Below are positions 30,745 to 41,272 of a stretch of 64,000 nucleotides of DNA, piece after piece. The first letter of the stretch is position 1. Each line of letters starts with the position of its first letter. This DNA comes from Neoarius graeffei (Eukaryota > Chordata > Actinopteri > Siluriformes > Ariidae): positions 16,455,759 through 16,519,758 of the forward strand of contig NC_083596.1 of NCBI RefSeq assembly GCF_027579695.1. Direction: 5' to 3'. A program made the position numbers and the translations under genes. A model generated the notes under the pieces. That model was not told where the DNA came from. It was given only the letters and a program-made list of their open reading frames with translations, and did not search any database.

Positions 30745-31430
30745 GTGTCGTGAAACTTTATATTATATGGACATGAGTGTTTTACTGGGAAATACCCCAC
30801 TAGAATTTTTCATACGAACTACATCTGGGACATGGAGAACCAAAACCATGACATTAATCTCTATATGTTACTCATAAGGAAATCGATAAACTGTTTTGAT
30901 AAATTTGGGCACTTTTTGTTTGTGAATGTGTCTGTTATAATAAAAAGAAACTCACGTTGGCTTGAAGATATAAAGTTTATCTTCTCGTGTTGAAAAACTT
31001 GCATTTTTCATACGGACTACATCGCGGATCTCATCTCATCTCATTATCTCTAGCCGCTTTATCCTGTTCTACAGGGTCGCAGGCAAGCTGGAGCCTATCC
31101 CAGCTGACTACGGGCGAAAGGCGGGGTACACCCTGGACAAGTCGCCAGGTCATCACAGGGCTGACATATAGACACAGACAACCATTCACATTCAAACCTA
31201 CGGTCAATTTAGAGTCACCAGTTAACCTAACCTGCATGTCTTTGGGGGAAACCGGAGCACCCGGAGGAAACCCACGCGGACATGGGGAGAACATGCAAAC
31301 TCCGCACAGAAAGGCCCTCGCCGGCCACGGGGCTCGAACCCGGACCTTCTTGCTGTGAGGCGACAGCGCTAACCACTACACCACCGTGCTGCCCCATGTC
31401 GCGGATCTGAGTGATGTATTTAAATAATAT
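30745..31430 (-). repeat. Repeat family E, copy 2, with SINE inserted
   Basis: Inverted relative to 20957-21255; carries AAGATATAAAGTTTATCTT and CCATGTCCCAGATGTAG on the minus strand. SINE-A is inserted in its TCGCGGATCT sequence. Confidence 0.65.
31032..31398 (-). mobile_element. SINE-A, tail type 1, 10-bp target duplication
   Basis: TCGCGGATCT flanks both sides (31022-31031 and 31399-31408). The tail (CATCTCATCTCATTATC on the plus strand) is at the left and the tRNA-like head at the right, with an intact B box. Confidence 0.85.
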
Positions 31431-32723
31431 TGCCTGACTTTGAGTGGTATATCAGATATATTCCATTCAGTTAGCATGATATTGAGCGAGTTGAAGACGA
31501 GTAGCTGAATGGAATATATCTGATAGACCACAAAAATAAGCCAGCCAATATTATCATTATTATTATACATACACACTCTGTTCATATCAGCATTCTCGAA
31601 GGCCAATGCGAGCTTAACTGTGAGTCGGCACAGTCAGCGCAGCAGTGAAGTCACCTTCCAGCCGGTGTAGGATTCATCAGTAGTGTTGGCGAATGCTAAT
31701 AAAGCAGTCAAACCAGTGCTATCGAGAGCAAGTAGCAAAGGCTAACGACCGAGAAACTAAGATTTCTGTCTCCAGACTCTTCTTCCACGCTGCACACTCG
31801 CTACAGTATTTTTCCACTCAGACTTGAGTATTCATTTCCCCGTGTAATTTACTTAGTTCGACAACTACACACAACAGAACGACCTGGCAGCCAAAATTCT
31901 CTCAAAACCTTCTGTATTTAACAAAGCAAACCTGGCGGCCATGTTTGTTTACAAACTGTCACAGTCACTCACTAGCGCGGAAGTTTTACATCTCCGACGT
32001 GCCTCTTTTCCAGTTTTTCGATGTCCTTTTGTATGTTTTTCCCTTGTAAATATGTGTGAAGAATATCTAATGAAGTTTTGGTAGCCTTTCAAGTGTTCAA
32101 TGTGTCTTTAGTTTCAGTTTACAGTGTATTTATTTAGTGCTTAATTATAGCATAGCTAATCCTAGCACTGGATTAGCCTAGTCTTTCTCTTTCCCAGCGA
32201 ACAAAGAAATGGTTCTGCGTGTGCACAGCAGAAAAGTTTTGTCATTGGATATTTGCATGAGCTCTGATGTGTGCTGTCATGTTGTCTTGACAACCATGCA
32301 ATATCGTAAACCATATTCAACGCTCATTCTCCATCGTGTAGAGTGACGTAATACACGTAAGATAAGCGATATGCTAACAATACTGCATGCTATCAAACCA
32401 AATGATTGAAACCCACAAGAAGGGAATGGAATACATGTTTTTATTCCATCGAAAAAGTGTCCTGTGTGTATAATAATTCCCAATATTTCACTCCGATGAC
32501 GTCACTCCCAGTGTTCTTTCCTGCTGACTAGACGTGCGTTGTCAAAATGGCGAACCAGTTCAAAAATAAAATTCTTTTGATTAACTTGTACATTTTTTTT
32601 TTTCTTGGTGTGTCCATATAATATAAAGAACATTACATGTTTGCATGAAGATATGAAGTTTATCTTCTCGTGTTGAAAATATTTTCACTCATTCACTTCA
32701 TTCACTTGTGAATGAAGTGAAAC
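31431..32723 (+). repeat. Repeat family F, copy 1
   Basis: TATATCAGATATATTCCATT occurs at the left, then GACGTGCCTCTTTTCCAG, GACAACCATGCAATATCG, GAATACATGTTTTTATTCCA and AAGATATGAAGTTTATCTT at the right. All recur inverted at 53360-54360. Internal near-palindromes include one around TGAATGGAATATATCTGAT. No coding frame. Confidence 0.6.
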
Positions 32724-33347
32724 TAGGGTGCATCAGTTGCCCCCTAAAAATGAAAAGTTCCTCCGATCATGATGCATTTTTGTTTTTATGTTCCTTTTGG
32801 TAAGAAAACACACTGGGCGAAATATTTTGACAAAATTCAAAAGTTTAATGGTGGCACCAGGAGCTCAAAGTTATGGAAAAAGCTGCTATTTTATGACTTT
32901 TATGACAAAATTTCGATCACTTTTCATGAAACATTATGGCAGCTTATAGAGTATACCAAATATCTTAGATACACATTTTTAGTACATATTCTAAATATAT
33001 TATCAAGCACAGTTTGAGTTTTAGCTGCTCATTGAATCATTGTTCAACTACTTTTAAACAATACAAATGTATTATGAATCACATTAATGCTTCTCAATCC
33101 CTTGCAAAGGTTCTTAACATGATCTCTGGCTCACAAGAAATCAATAAATGGAGTCCAACATTGTGATTCAAACCTTACGCGAAAACATAAAATAAGCATT
33201 TTTTGGCAAAAAATGAACCTCATGGTGCCACCATTAGACTTTTGAATATGGTCAAAAAATTTTACAGGATGTCTTTATTGGTGAAAAGGAACACCCAAAC
33301 AAAAACGCATCAGATTTTATGAAAGTGAGGGCAACTGATGCACCCTA
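32724..33347. mobile_element. MITE with TAGGGTGCATCAGTTGCCC ends
   Basis: The ends are inverted copies (TAGGGTGCATCAGTTGCC and GGCAACTGATGCACCCTA). Similarity continues inward (CACCAGGAGC/GGTGCCACCAT arms, CAAAAGTTTAATGG and its inverse). It interrupts repeat F. Target duplication not clear; hAT-like termini. Confidence 0.6.
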
Positions 33348-33596
33348 ATACTCACTCTAAGATAAACTTCATATCTTCGTGCAACCATATGACTGTTACA
33401 AATCGCTGATAATGGAGACTCCTTTCAAAAACGTTCGGTAAACATCACTTCTCAGAAAACTCAGTTTTTCACACACACACACACACACACGCACACACAA
33501 AAAAAATCAGTTTATTTGTCATACAAATTCCTGTGTAAGTTGTTACTATAGAAACAATAATCTTTCAATTACGTTCATTATGTCATATATTAAATA
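33348..33596. other. Tail of repeat F plus (CA)n
   Basis: AAGATAAACTTCATATCTT at about 33360-33378 continues the F/E palindrome word; (CA)n at about 33470-33498. Nothing else. Confidence 0.4.
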
Positions 33597-34615
33597 TAGT
33601 TAGTTTTTTTTCTTTTTTATCAGACATCTAGTTTTTAGGTTTGTTTACCTGACATGTTTCGACGTACGACTGTTGTCTTCCTCAGAGTGTCACTGGATGT
33701 TATTGGTGACGCATCTTTTATCAGCTGATGTTTCCGAAGGCGTGGCCTTCCTGTTTGGTTTGACAGGTCGGTCACGCCTTCTACTGTCTGTTCGTCCCCT
33801 GCAAGATGGCACTCCAGGTATGGGAGAGCATGTATGCTCCCTCATCCCGGTTGATGGTCCATATACAACACGCACTGAAGGCATGTCAATATCCACAATG
33901 GGCAATATCAAAAGGGGCGGAACAGGTTAAAAACAATAAAACACAGAAGAAAGAGAAAAAACAAACCAACAAACAAGAAAACAGGGGAGTAGTGACATTA
34001 CCATACATCAGGGGAATAAGACAGAATACATCCGGAAAACAAATGCAACACCATACATGAGATTCCATGCCAATTATGCAATAAAACTTACATCGGGGAG
34101 ACAGGAAGGAGTTTCAACACAAGAAAAAATGAACATAAGAAAGAGTGCGAAAAGGAGACAGCTACAAGACAAACCTGAACAATAAAAGAAAAGGCACAAC
34201 AGGAAAATTATAAGTCAGCCATAACAGATCACTGCAAAAGGGAAAATCACATTATGGACTGGGGGAATGCCAGAGTCATCCGCACAGAAGATAATAAACA
34301 TCAGCGCTGGATCAGGGAGGCCATGGAGATCCGAAAGGAAGTCCGAGGACCATCAACCAGGATGAGGGAGCATACATGCTCTCCCATACCTGGAGTGCCA
34401 TCTTGCAGGGGACGAACAGACAGTAGAAGGCGTGACCGACCTGTCAAACCAGACAGGAAGGCCACGCCTTCGGAAACATCAGCTGATAAAAGATGCGTCA
34501 CCAATAACATCCGGTGACACTCTGAGGAAGACGACAGTCGTACGTCGAAACATGTCAGGTAAACAAACCTAAAAACTAGATGTCTGATAAAAAAGGAAAA
34601 AAAAAGCCTAACTAT
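33597..34615 (+). mobile_element. Penelope-like element fragment with inverted arms
   Basis: A central region encoding a GIY-YIG domain (34062-34340) is flanked by inverted arms of about 260 bp (33597-33860 and 34345-34615), matching in opposite orientation (for example ACCTGGAGTGCCATCTTGC and its inverse). Penelope-like elements commonly show partial inverted copies of their own 3' end, and encode a C-terminal GIY-YIG nuclease rather than the AP-type nuclease of LINEs. The reverse transcriptase is not present. Confidence 0.7.
34062..34517 (+). pseudogene. GIY-YIG endonuclease of a Penelope-like element, one stop
   Basis: The frame reads IPCQLCNKTYIGETGRSFN, then NEHKKECEK, a TGA at 34176, and continues KSAITDHCKRENHIMDW, ARVIRTEDNKHQRWIREAM and EIRKE. 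YIGETGRS with the following Arg and EH is the GIY-YIG core. C-x2-C plus the later DH and NH give the Cys/His set typical of Penelope-type GIY-YIG domains. The element uses this nuclease to nick target DNA before reverse transcription. A preceding out-of-frame patch, VVTLPYIRGI (about 33990-34020), is the linker normally found upstream, so a short deletion or frameshift separates them. Confidence 0.7.
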
Positions 34616-34708
34616 AGAAACAATAATGTATTAGAACAAGCACATTGATATAAATCTTTCAGGCAAAACTACTGTCTGAGAAAATGAATCAACACCTTCT
34701 GACTAATC

Positions 34709-34838
34709 AGGGGCGGGTTTCCCAAAAGCCTCTTAACGCTAAGAGCATCTTAACTAGGAGAGAGTGTTCATCGTGATGTTCGCTCTACCATTTAACGATG
34801 ATCTTTGTGCTACGATGCTTTTGGGAAGCACACCCCAG
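34709..34838. mobile_element. Short palindromic MITE
   Basis: GGCGGGTTTCCCAAAAGC at the left and GCTTTTGGGAAGCACACCCC at the right are inverted, with CTTAACGCTAAG and TTTAACGATG words inside. About 130 bp. Confidence 0.5.
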
Positions 34839-34844
34839 ATTAGT

Positions 34845-35028
34845 GCATTCAATGTTTGGGTGCAGCTTTGGGTTCATAAGGTCACTGGTTCGATTCCCTG
34901 GAGCAGCAGGAATGGCTGAAGTGCCCTTGAACAAGTCACCTAACCTCCAACTGCTCCCCAGGCTGCTCTGGGTATGTTGTACATCGCTCTGGATAAGAGC
35001 GTCTACTAAATGCCTATAATGTGATGTA
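34845..35028 (+). mobile_element. SINE-B, plus orientation
   Basis: B box GGTTCGATTCC (34887-34897), body AAGTGCCCTTGAACAAGTCA and GCTCTGGATAAGAGCGTCTA, tail ATGTGATGTAATAATA. The head is partly decayed, so the A box is unclear. Confidence 0.7.
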
Positions 35029-35735
35029 ATAATAAGCTTTAGTCATAGTACAACTATGTGATATTATGACAGCAACCACAACTATTATGGGATGTTAAGA
35101 CAAGTAGAGCTTGTCCATATCTGTATAAAATGTCTCCCTACTGCTCAAATATGTGTCCTAGTATACAGTAGTTTCTGTGAAGTTGCGACCATTTTATGGC
35201 TTGACATTGAAACCTGTCAGCCAAGGATGTTTTGGTTCTGACCCGACTTCTAGTGGACAGAGTTTTTTCAAATCCTGTGTACATGTACAGTACATGTACT
35301 CTACCATGCTTTAAATATAGCACAGCACTAACTTGCCCTGTGGTTCGTCTGTTGTGCTTCGGAGGTTTTCCCTTGTATTTTTGGCCCCGATTTTGTCCTT
35401 CATTGCCATGTTAGCACACACATGTGTATTCTAAAATAACGCTGACTGACCAGCCTGTTCGTCTCCCAGACGAGCCAAATGTGGGCCAGTTAGCGGGTGC
35501 TCGGGGGTAATGCATTTAGCAGGAACTATATCCAGACACAGTGGACGATCTCAACCCATATTTTACTGCTTCAGAAAAGAAAAGAAAAGGGACAGTGGTG
35601 GACTCAGATCATTCTGTGTCCTTCGAAATTAATATGGCACCTCACTGACTTCCTGTGACATATATACGAGCATTCTGGAGGAGATGAGAGTTACACACAG
35701 ACACCACAACACATGCAATACACACAACACACACC
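35029..35735. other. Unique stretch, no recognised feature
   Basis: No repeat ends or exon signals convincing enough to list. Confidence 0.3.
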
Positions 35736-35877
35736 TTAAAGGGGAACTGAAGTCGTTTTTAAACTTGCTTTATTTCGTAATTAACATGTTATTCAATCAT
35801 GTTTTCGGTTTTAGTAACCTTATATTGTGACTCGTATTGGCAACTAATCGCAATTAAATATTATACTTATCGGACTA

Positions 35878-36241
35878 GGCAGCACGGTGGTGTAGTGGTT
35901 AGCGCTGTCGCCTCACAGCAAGAAGGTCCAGGTTCGAGCCCCGTGGCTGGCGAAGGCCTTTCTGTGCGGAGTTTGCATGTTGTCCACGTGGGTTTCCTCC
36001 GGGTGCTCCGGTTTCCCCCACAGTCCAAAGACATGCAGGTTAGGTTAACTGGTGACTCTAAATTGACCGTAGGTGTGAGTGTGAATGGTTGTCTGTGTCT
36101 ATGTGTCAGCCCTGCGATGACCTGGCGACTTGTCCAGGGTGTACCCCGCCTTTCACCCGTAGTCAGCTGGGATAGGCTCCAGCTTGCCTGCGACCCTGTA
36201 GAACAGGATAAAGCGGCTAGAGATAATGAGATGAGATGAGG
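35878..36241 (+). mobile_element. SINE-A, tail type 1
   Basis: A box TGGTGTAGTGG and B box GGTTCGAGCCC both intact; tail AATGAGATGAGATGAG. CTTATCGG lies just left of the head (35866-35873) and just right of the tail (36242-36249), a likely target duplication. Confidence 0.85.
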
Positions 36242-36542
36242 CTTATCGGCCTGTTCGGTTTTTAGCCGTGTTGAATTCAGTTCGTTTGGTCCACGGCAGG
36301 CGTCGCTTATCCACGCGATCTTCACGAGACTTGTGCGAGACTTCGAAACATGAAGTGTCAGCCGGATGCCATTGCCGCCATTTTGAAAACTGTTTTCCAA
36401 ACGAAATATTGCACAAAAACGAGTTTAAATGACAATTACTGCCTACTTTATTCAAACTTTCCTGATTGCTATCAAAACAAACAAAACTTCCGGCTTGATT
36501 ACATCAGCATTCGAAAGAGGGTGCGCGCGTCTTTTGACAACC

Positions 36543-36994
36543 CCTGTGTCCGAAATCGCTCCCTAATGCATCACGAAAAGTAGTGTACAACGATGGTGAC
36601 TAACCAAAGCAATATATCCCATCATGTATTACGGTCGCGCTGAAAGAAATCAAATTAAAAGTCTCAAATTTGATTTAATAAAAGGCAGCAGCAAAGAAGA
36701 AAGTATTCAGCCTTGATTTAAAAGAACTGAAAGCTGCAGGTACTTTGTATTGATTAATGTGGGAAATGCGCTCAGTATAATATGGATTTATCACAAAAAT
36801 ACACGCATGTGTTTATTATTTTGAAAACCCACCAGCCGACTGATCTGGCATGTTTTAATTGTGCGACAGTAATGACGTACCGTAAATACCAGAAGCCTTT
36901 TTTTCATTTTACCAATGAGCTCACTGTATAGTCCTCTATATAGTAATTCCCTAGATAGGGAGTAGTGAACAAGTGAGTGATTTCAGACACAGGA
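36543..36994. mobile_element. MITE with TGTGTC(C/T)GAAATC ends
   Basis: CTGTGTCCGAAATCGCTCCC at the left and GATTTCAGACACAGG at the right are inverted copies. Interior contains TATGGATTTATCACAAAAAT. Family not assigned; target duplication not clear. Confidence 0.45.
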
Positions 36995-37170
36995 AATGTT
37001 GGCAGATGTTGGTCACTTTGATTTTCGCTGTACGTATTACTTCCGTCCTACGATGTCTAGTCTAATTTAATTTAATTTATTAGCTTTTTGCCATAGCAAG
37101 ATCTATATATGTACATACATTATGGCTTGGAAAGCACTACAGCTTGCGCCAATTACAGTGGCCCCATTGT

Positions 37171-37346
37171 ACAATCTGCATGTCTTTGAACTGTGGGGGA
37201 AACCGGAGCACCCGGAGGAAACCCACGCAGACACAGGGAGAACATGCAAACTCCACACAGAAAGGCCCCCGTCCGCCTCAAGGTTCGAACCCGGAACCTT
37301 CTTGCTGTAAGACGACAGTGATAACCACTACACCACCGTGCCGCCC
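37171..37346 (-). mobile_element. SINE-A head and core fragment
   Basis: Only the head, B box (GGTTCGAACC, read on the minus strand) and core remain, ending at TTCAAAGACATGCAGATTG. The 3' tail is absent. Confidence 0.7.
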
Positions 37347-37665
37347 TGGCGTGTTTTAATTGGGCGACAGTAATGACGTAAATACCAGCGTGACGGAGTA
37401 GTGTCCGAAAGCGGTTTTTCATTTTACCAAAGAGCTCACTGTGTATTCTTCTATATAGACCTGTCTCGCACAGGTCTCAACGAATCTCGTTTACGGCCAT
37501 TGCTTTGCCATACGGACTGATATATTACAGAGTATATTTCAAGCACGCATAACTTGCTCCTGTATAGCAGTGACAAAATAGCTATCAAAATGCATTCCGG
37601 TATTTAATAAAATGAGAGAAATAGAATTTTGATAATAAAAAAAATTGCCTTCGGTTCCCCTTTAA

Positions 37666-38079
37666 GCTATTATGTATGCCGTGGCCTGATCTCAAACCCA
37701 TTTTAAAGTTTTATACTTTCCATGTTACATGATAAACGTGCAGACCAAATATCTTGCCATGTTAATACCCTGTATTACTTCTCCACAAATTGATTGGAAA
37801 CGTATACCGTCTTCCATAAAGTAGAATTAGCATCCTGATTAATTTTACCTCTAATGATCGAGGACATTGGAGAGTTCAATGATAAATGATCTCATGTTCA
37901 AATCTGTCATTGGCCATTGACTAGATAACACACATATAAATTAGATGTTGGATCACTATAATTTAAGGATTCGGGTTTGATGGTTGGAGGTCGAATAAAG
38001 AAGGAAGAGAGAAAAGGAGCAGGACAGAATAGACTTCCCCTTGCAGCTATCCACCATGGTGCGCACGCCACCAACATTC
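37666..38079. other. No recognised feature
   Basis: Unique-looking sequence between the TTAA element and a Tc1 relic. Confidence 0.3.
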
Positions 38080-38089
38080 TCAGGTTTTA

Positions 38090-38714
38090 GTGCCTTCCTT
38101 CCTAAAGACCTGCATTAAGAAAGATGATGTGTGTAAGAGTCATGACATGAATGCCAGGATTCAAGATTTCCAGCCAAGCAAGGTTTTGCCAGCTTGCCTT
38201 CTTTACATAATACATCCTGGTACCTTCTCTTCCCCTGGTAAGCGACGCACATGTACCTGGCCAGCCATATATGACTGATCAGACCAGGCCACCTTCTTCT
38301 ATTGCTCCATGGTCCAGTTCTGATGCTGACATGCCCATTGTAGGTGCTTTCGATGGTGGAAAGGAGTCACCATGGGTACTCTGAGCGGCCTGCAGCTACA
38401 CAGCCTCATATGCAGCAAGCTGAGATGCACCGTGTGTTCAGACACCTTTCTATCATTAACTTTTTCAGCAAATTGTGCTACAGTAGTGCTTCTGTGGGGT
38501 CGGACCAGACAGGTTAACCTTCGCTCTCCATGCGCATCAGTGAGTCTTGGGCGCCAATGACTTTGTCACTGGTTCACCGGTTGTCCTTACTTGGACCACT
38601 TCTGTTGGTGCTAACTGCTGCATACCAGGAACATCCCACAAGATGTGTCATTTTGGAGATGCTCTGACCCAGTCGTCTAGCCATCACAATTTGACCCATG
38701 TCAAAGTCACCCAT
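38090..38714 (-). pseudogene. Tc1-type transposase, N-terminal half and start of catalytic domain
   Basis: From ATG 38714 the minus strand reads [19 protein letters not shown], then [11 protein letters not shown] and a frameshift. It continues RPRLTDAHGERRLTCLVRP, FAEKVNDRKVSEHTVHLSL, PLRVPMVTPFHHRKHLQW and HQNWTMEQ, with VAWSDQS holding the first catalytic Asp. This is the paired helix-turn-helix, GRPR-like linker and DDE entry of a Tc1 transposase. Several stops follow, and the second Asp and the Glu are missing. The frame decay and the inserted element show an old, inactive copy. Confidence 0.75.
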
Positions 38715-39179
38715 TTTTCCTGTTTCCAACACATCAACTTCGAGAACCGACTGTTTGCTTGCTGCCCAATATATCCAACCCTTTGACAGGCGTCATTGTA
38801 ACGAGATAATTAACAGTTATTCCACGAAATCGAGTCATACATGAGCTGATAGCTGATGAGGGGCGTAGCACTGAGTCGGCTATAAGCCACATAGGATGAG
38901 ATTGAGTGGAATAACTGTTTTATTCTATCCACATTCACTGGATTTTGAGAAACAGCATTTTTATTTTTATTTTTTGCAAATTCGATCAATAAAAACTTGA
39001 TACAAAACGTCCGACAAAATCGTTTCCGCTTAGAATGTAAACAAACCGGTGAAATGACTAGCAATTTGTGAAAAATGCTATAATAAAAATTATTGAAAAA
39101 AAAGATATGCTCTTATCACGAAATACTTTAATTCCATATTTCGTTGCTTTAGTTTGGATTTTTTTTTTTGGGGGGGGTC

Positions 39180-39290
39180 GTCTTCTTCTTCTTCTTCTTT
39201 AGGGTTATTTGGTGGGTGGCAAACCAACTTAAAGTTAAATGTGTGGCATTACCGCCACCAACTGGACTGGAGTGTGGAAAAGGAAACATT
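39180..39290. repeat. Short repeat starting with CTTCTTCTT
   Basis: A CTTCTTCTT run followed by GGTGGGTGGCAAACCAACTT and GCATTACCGCCACCAACTGG, words of a common fish repeat. Related short insertions occur at about 5730-5800. No coding. Confidence 0.4.
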
Positions 39291-39300
39291 GGGGAAAAAC

Positions 39301-39637
39301 ATCCATCCATTATCTGTAGCCGCTTATCCTGTACAGGGTCGCAGGCAAGCTGGAGCCTATCCCAGCTGACTATGGGTGAGAGGCGCGGTACACCCTGGAC
39401 AAGTCATCAGGGCATCGCAGGGCTAACACATAGACAACCATTCACACCTACGGTCAATTTAGAGCCACTGATTAGCCTAACCTGCATGTCTTTGGGGGAA
39501 ACCAGAACACCTGGAGGAACCCCATGGGGACAGCATGCAAACTCCACACAGAAAGGCCCTCACCGGCCGCTGGGCTCGAACCCAGGACCTTCTTGCTGTG
39601 AGGCGACAGTGCTAACCACTACACCACCGTGCCGCCC
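39301..39637 (-). mobile_element. SINE-A, tail type 1
   Basis: Tail end (CCATTATCTGTAGCCGCTTA) at the left, head and B box (GGTTCGAGCCC-like, minus strand) at the right. Slightly more diverged than other copies. Target duplication not seen. Confidence 0.75.
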
Positions 39638-40170
39638 AGGAGAAAACAAACATACAAAAAAACTATATTCTTTTAGCTGTTTCTGTTTCTTTTAAATACT
39701 TGATAACAATTTTCGGGGGTTTTGTTTTCGAGTAGAGTTTTTATTTCATCCTTGGTTGGTTCAGCAACACGCTCCTCCATTCTGTTTTTCTCTACTCACG
39801 GTATATGAGCTGATATCCTAGGAGTAGAGTAACCAATCAGAGCGCACGATTGCTCATATCCAGTGAATGTGGATAGAATATTCAATATTATTCACTTTGC
39901 ATGTCAGTGGTTTTAATGTTTGTTTTTTTTTCTGGTTGATGCTTTGAGCAGCCATGTTGATTTGATGTCACATGTTGAACTCAAGCATGAGAAGACCTTC
40001 CTGTCTTTCTGAGTAGGATTCATCATATTTTCTGTGGAAAGCAGTCACATAGCGTCTCCCCGTGAAGTATGGTGAGGTCTGTAGGCTACTCCAGAGCTAT
40101 AGACCCCTTCGCATGTTTGTAAACAAACCGACCGTTGCCAGGATGCGTGCGCAGCCTGGACCCAGAAACA

Positions 40171-40467
40171 ATGGCGCTGCCCGTAGACCGGCATTATGAG
40201 CTGTCAGATTATGCCAAACAATTGTCGTTACAAGATCGAGAATGCTACATAAATAAGTTAACTCTAACAAGTGGACATCGCCTACTGGATCCGTATTTAA
40301 TTAAAGAGTGGACGGACGATGTTAGTAAGTTCCCTGGTATACAATGGCCAGATATATACTCGTACCTTATTGACACGACTTCAGTGTACACCCACGAAAA
40401 ACTTCGTGCCTACAAGTCTTTAGACGCATATGATTATGTTATGTGCGGGCATGTACAACTTGATTAA
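40171..40467 (+). CDS. N-terminal exon of YqaJ/SWIM-type transposon protein (family D)
   Basis: The frame from ATG 40171 reads MALPVDRHYELSDYAKQLSL, then CYINKLTLTSGHRLLDPY, FPGIQWPDIYSYLIDTTSVY and KLRAYKSLDAYDYVMCGHV, ending LD and stop. An upstream in-frame ATG at 40135 gives 12 more residues; I prefer 40171 (CAATGG context). The pattern (Y-I-x-K-L...D-P-Y; PDI-x-x-YL; YT/YTHEK-x-x-A-Y-K-S-L-x-A-Y) matches the other families. In relatives I recall, a SWIM finger and a YqaJ-type nuclease follow; none is here. The frame is intact for 99 codons, so it is one of the best preserved copies, though the stop makes it a truncated product. Confidence 0.6.
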   Translation: MALPVDRHYELSDYAKQLSLQDRECYINKLTLTSGHRLLDPYLIKEWTDDVSKFPGIQWPDIYSYLIDTTSVYTHEKLRAYKSLDAYDYVMCGHVQLD

Positions 40468-41003
40468 CAATGGGACATTCATATTCATTTTATTTTAATC
40501 AAATTATGCCAGTGATGTGATGGCAATGTGGCTTTAGCTACAACAGCAAATACCAACACTAAACAGCAATTTGCAGGAGGTAATGGCATGAAAGGAATGA
40601 TAGTGTAAAGAGTGCAGCTAAGAGAAATCAGAGCTGCGTAAAAAGCGAGAGGCAGAGAGCAGAAATGAAACTGAACGGGGCGGGAGCTAGGTTAGAGCAG
40701 TCAGCGTAAGTTGGCATTTAGAGTGAGGGCACACAATTTTACCTTTCCATCCTTGCTTTAAAATTGTGATTTTCGGCATACACAAATAATGATGGCACAA
40801 AATCTGGACTGCTTGAGTCAAGCGAGACCTCTCCTACAAACAAAATTGCATGCAAAGCTAAGTTAACATGCTAACAATATTCATTACATTGTGTAACTAT
40901 GACCCAGCTAATCAGACAAACGCTACCAAAGTATTTTGCTACATCAATAAACGAAGACTAGAAAGAATAAAAAAGAAAGATTTAATAAATAGCCTGATCT
41001 TAC

Positions 41004-41193
41004 CTGTGATGAAGTGGGTGCTGCAAACCCGCGCATTTTTGATAGTGCTTTCATCCCAGTCTACACATTTGATGGCTTGTAGCCATAGACGTCGGCAATT
41101 TTTTTGGAATGGGTGAGATCCTGCTGGAATTCTGAACATTTTAACCCCATCACTGCTACGATTCTGACACCCGAAAACACAACAACTAGGCAT
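41004..41193 (-). CDS. THAP zinc-finger first exon (family D), intact
   Basis: From ATG 41193 the minus strand reads MPSCCVFGCQNRSSDG, KMFRIPAGSHPFQKNCRRLW, AIKCVDWDE and ARVCSTHFITG, then CACAG|gtaaga. All C2CH ligands, the aromatic core (F-R-I-P, W) and the HF are present, so the domain should fold. THAP domains bind short DNA sites, here probably the element ends. Only the first exon remains in this element, so the product would need splicing to other sequence. ATG 41229 lies in frame upstream and would add MRAQPGPKKDSA. Confidence 0.75.
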
Positions 41194-41272
41194 CGCTGAG
41201 TCTTTTTTGGGTCCAGGCTGCGCGCGCAATTTCCTCTTACGTATGAATGACGTTTACTGCGAAGGGGTCTAT

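Larger units (their letters stand above)
35736..37665. mobile_element. TTAA-target element with GGGGAAC termini
   Basis: TTAAAGGGGAACTGAAG at the left and CTTCGGTTCCCCTTTAA at the right are inverted copies, with TTAA at both junctions (35736-35739, 37662-37665). Kolobok-like or piggyBac-like. Interior: a SINE (35878), a MITE (36543), a SINE fragment (37171), and a near-duplicate pair of segments (36850-36945 and 37345-37460, each with GCGACAGTAATGACGTA). Small frames seen here are not convincing. Confidence 0.7.
38814..39879. mobile_element. ATTCTATCC-family element, copy 3 (SINE inserted)
   Basis: Starts CAGTTATTCCACGAAATCGA, with an internal inverse GAGTGGAATAACTG about 110 bp on, and ends CAGTGAATGTGGATAGAAT. 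It supplies the uninterrupted TCTACTCACGGTATATGAGC and TTCATCCTTGGTTGGTTC sites used to date the insertions in copies 1 and 2. A SINE-A and a short CTTCTTCTT repeat are inserted at 39180-39637. Confidence 0.7.
38080..39945 (-). mobile_element. Tc1-like relic interrupted by an ATTCTATCC element
   Basis: The minus strand carries a decayed transposase (38090-38714). The terminal words CATTGTAACGAGATAAT and TATTCACTTTGCATGTCAGT, normally adjacent in this fish Tc1 family as I recall it, are separated by the ATTCTATCC element (38814-39879). Confidence 0.65.
40101..41270 (+). mobile_element. THAP/YqaJ-type element, family D, complete ends
   Basis: Perfect inverted ends AGACCCCTTCGCA and TGCGAAGGGGTCT are flanked by AT (40099-40100 and 41271-41272); TATA flanks both ends if counted as 4 bp. 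It encodes the YqaJ-type exon from the left (40171) and a THAP exon from the right (41193), pointing at each other. At 1,170 bp it is an internal-deletion derivative. Two-gene content and AT duplication fit ISL2EU, from memory. Confidence 0.75.

Noticed and set aside
35867..36400. 177-codon minus-strand frame
   Set aside because: Most of it is the reverse of SINE-A. The same protein-like strings appear at 18.6, 31.0 and 39.3 kb wherever the SINE occurs.
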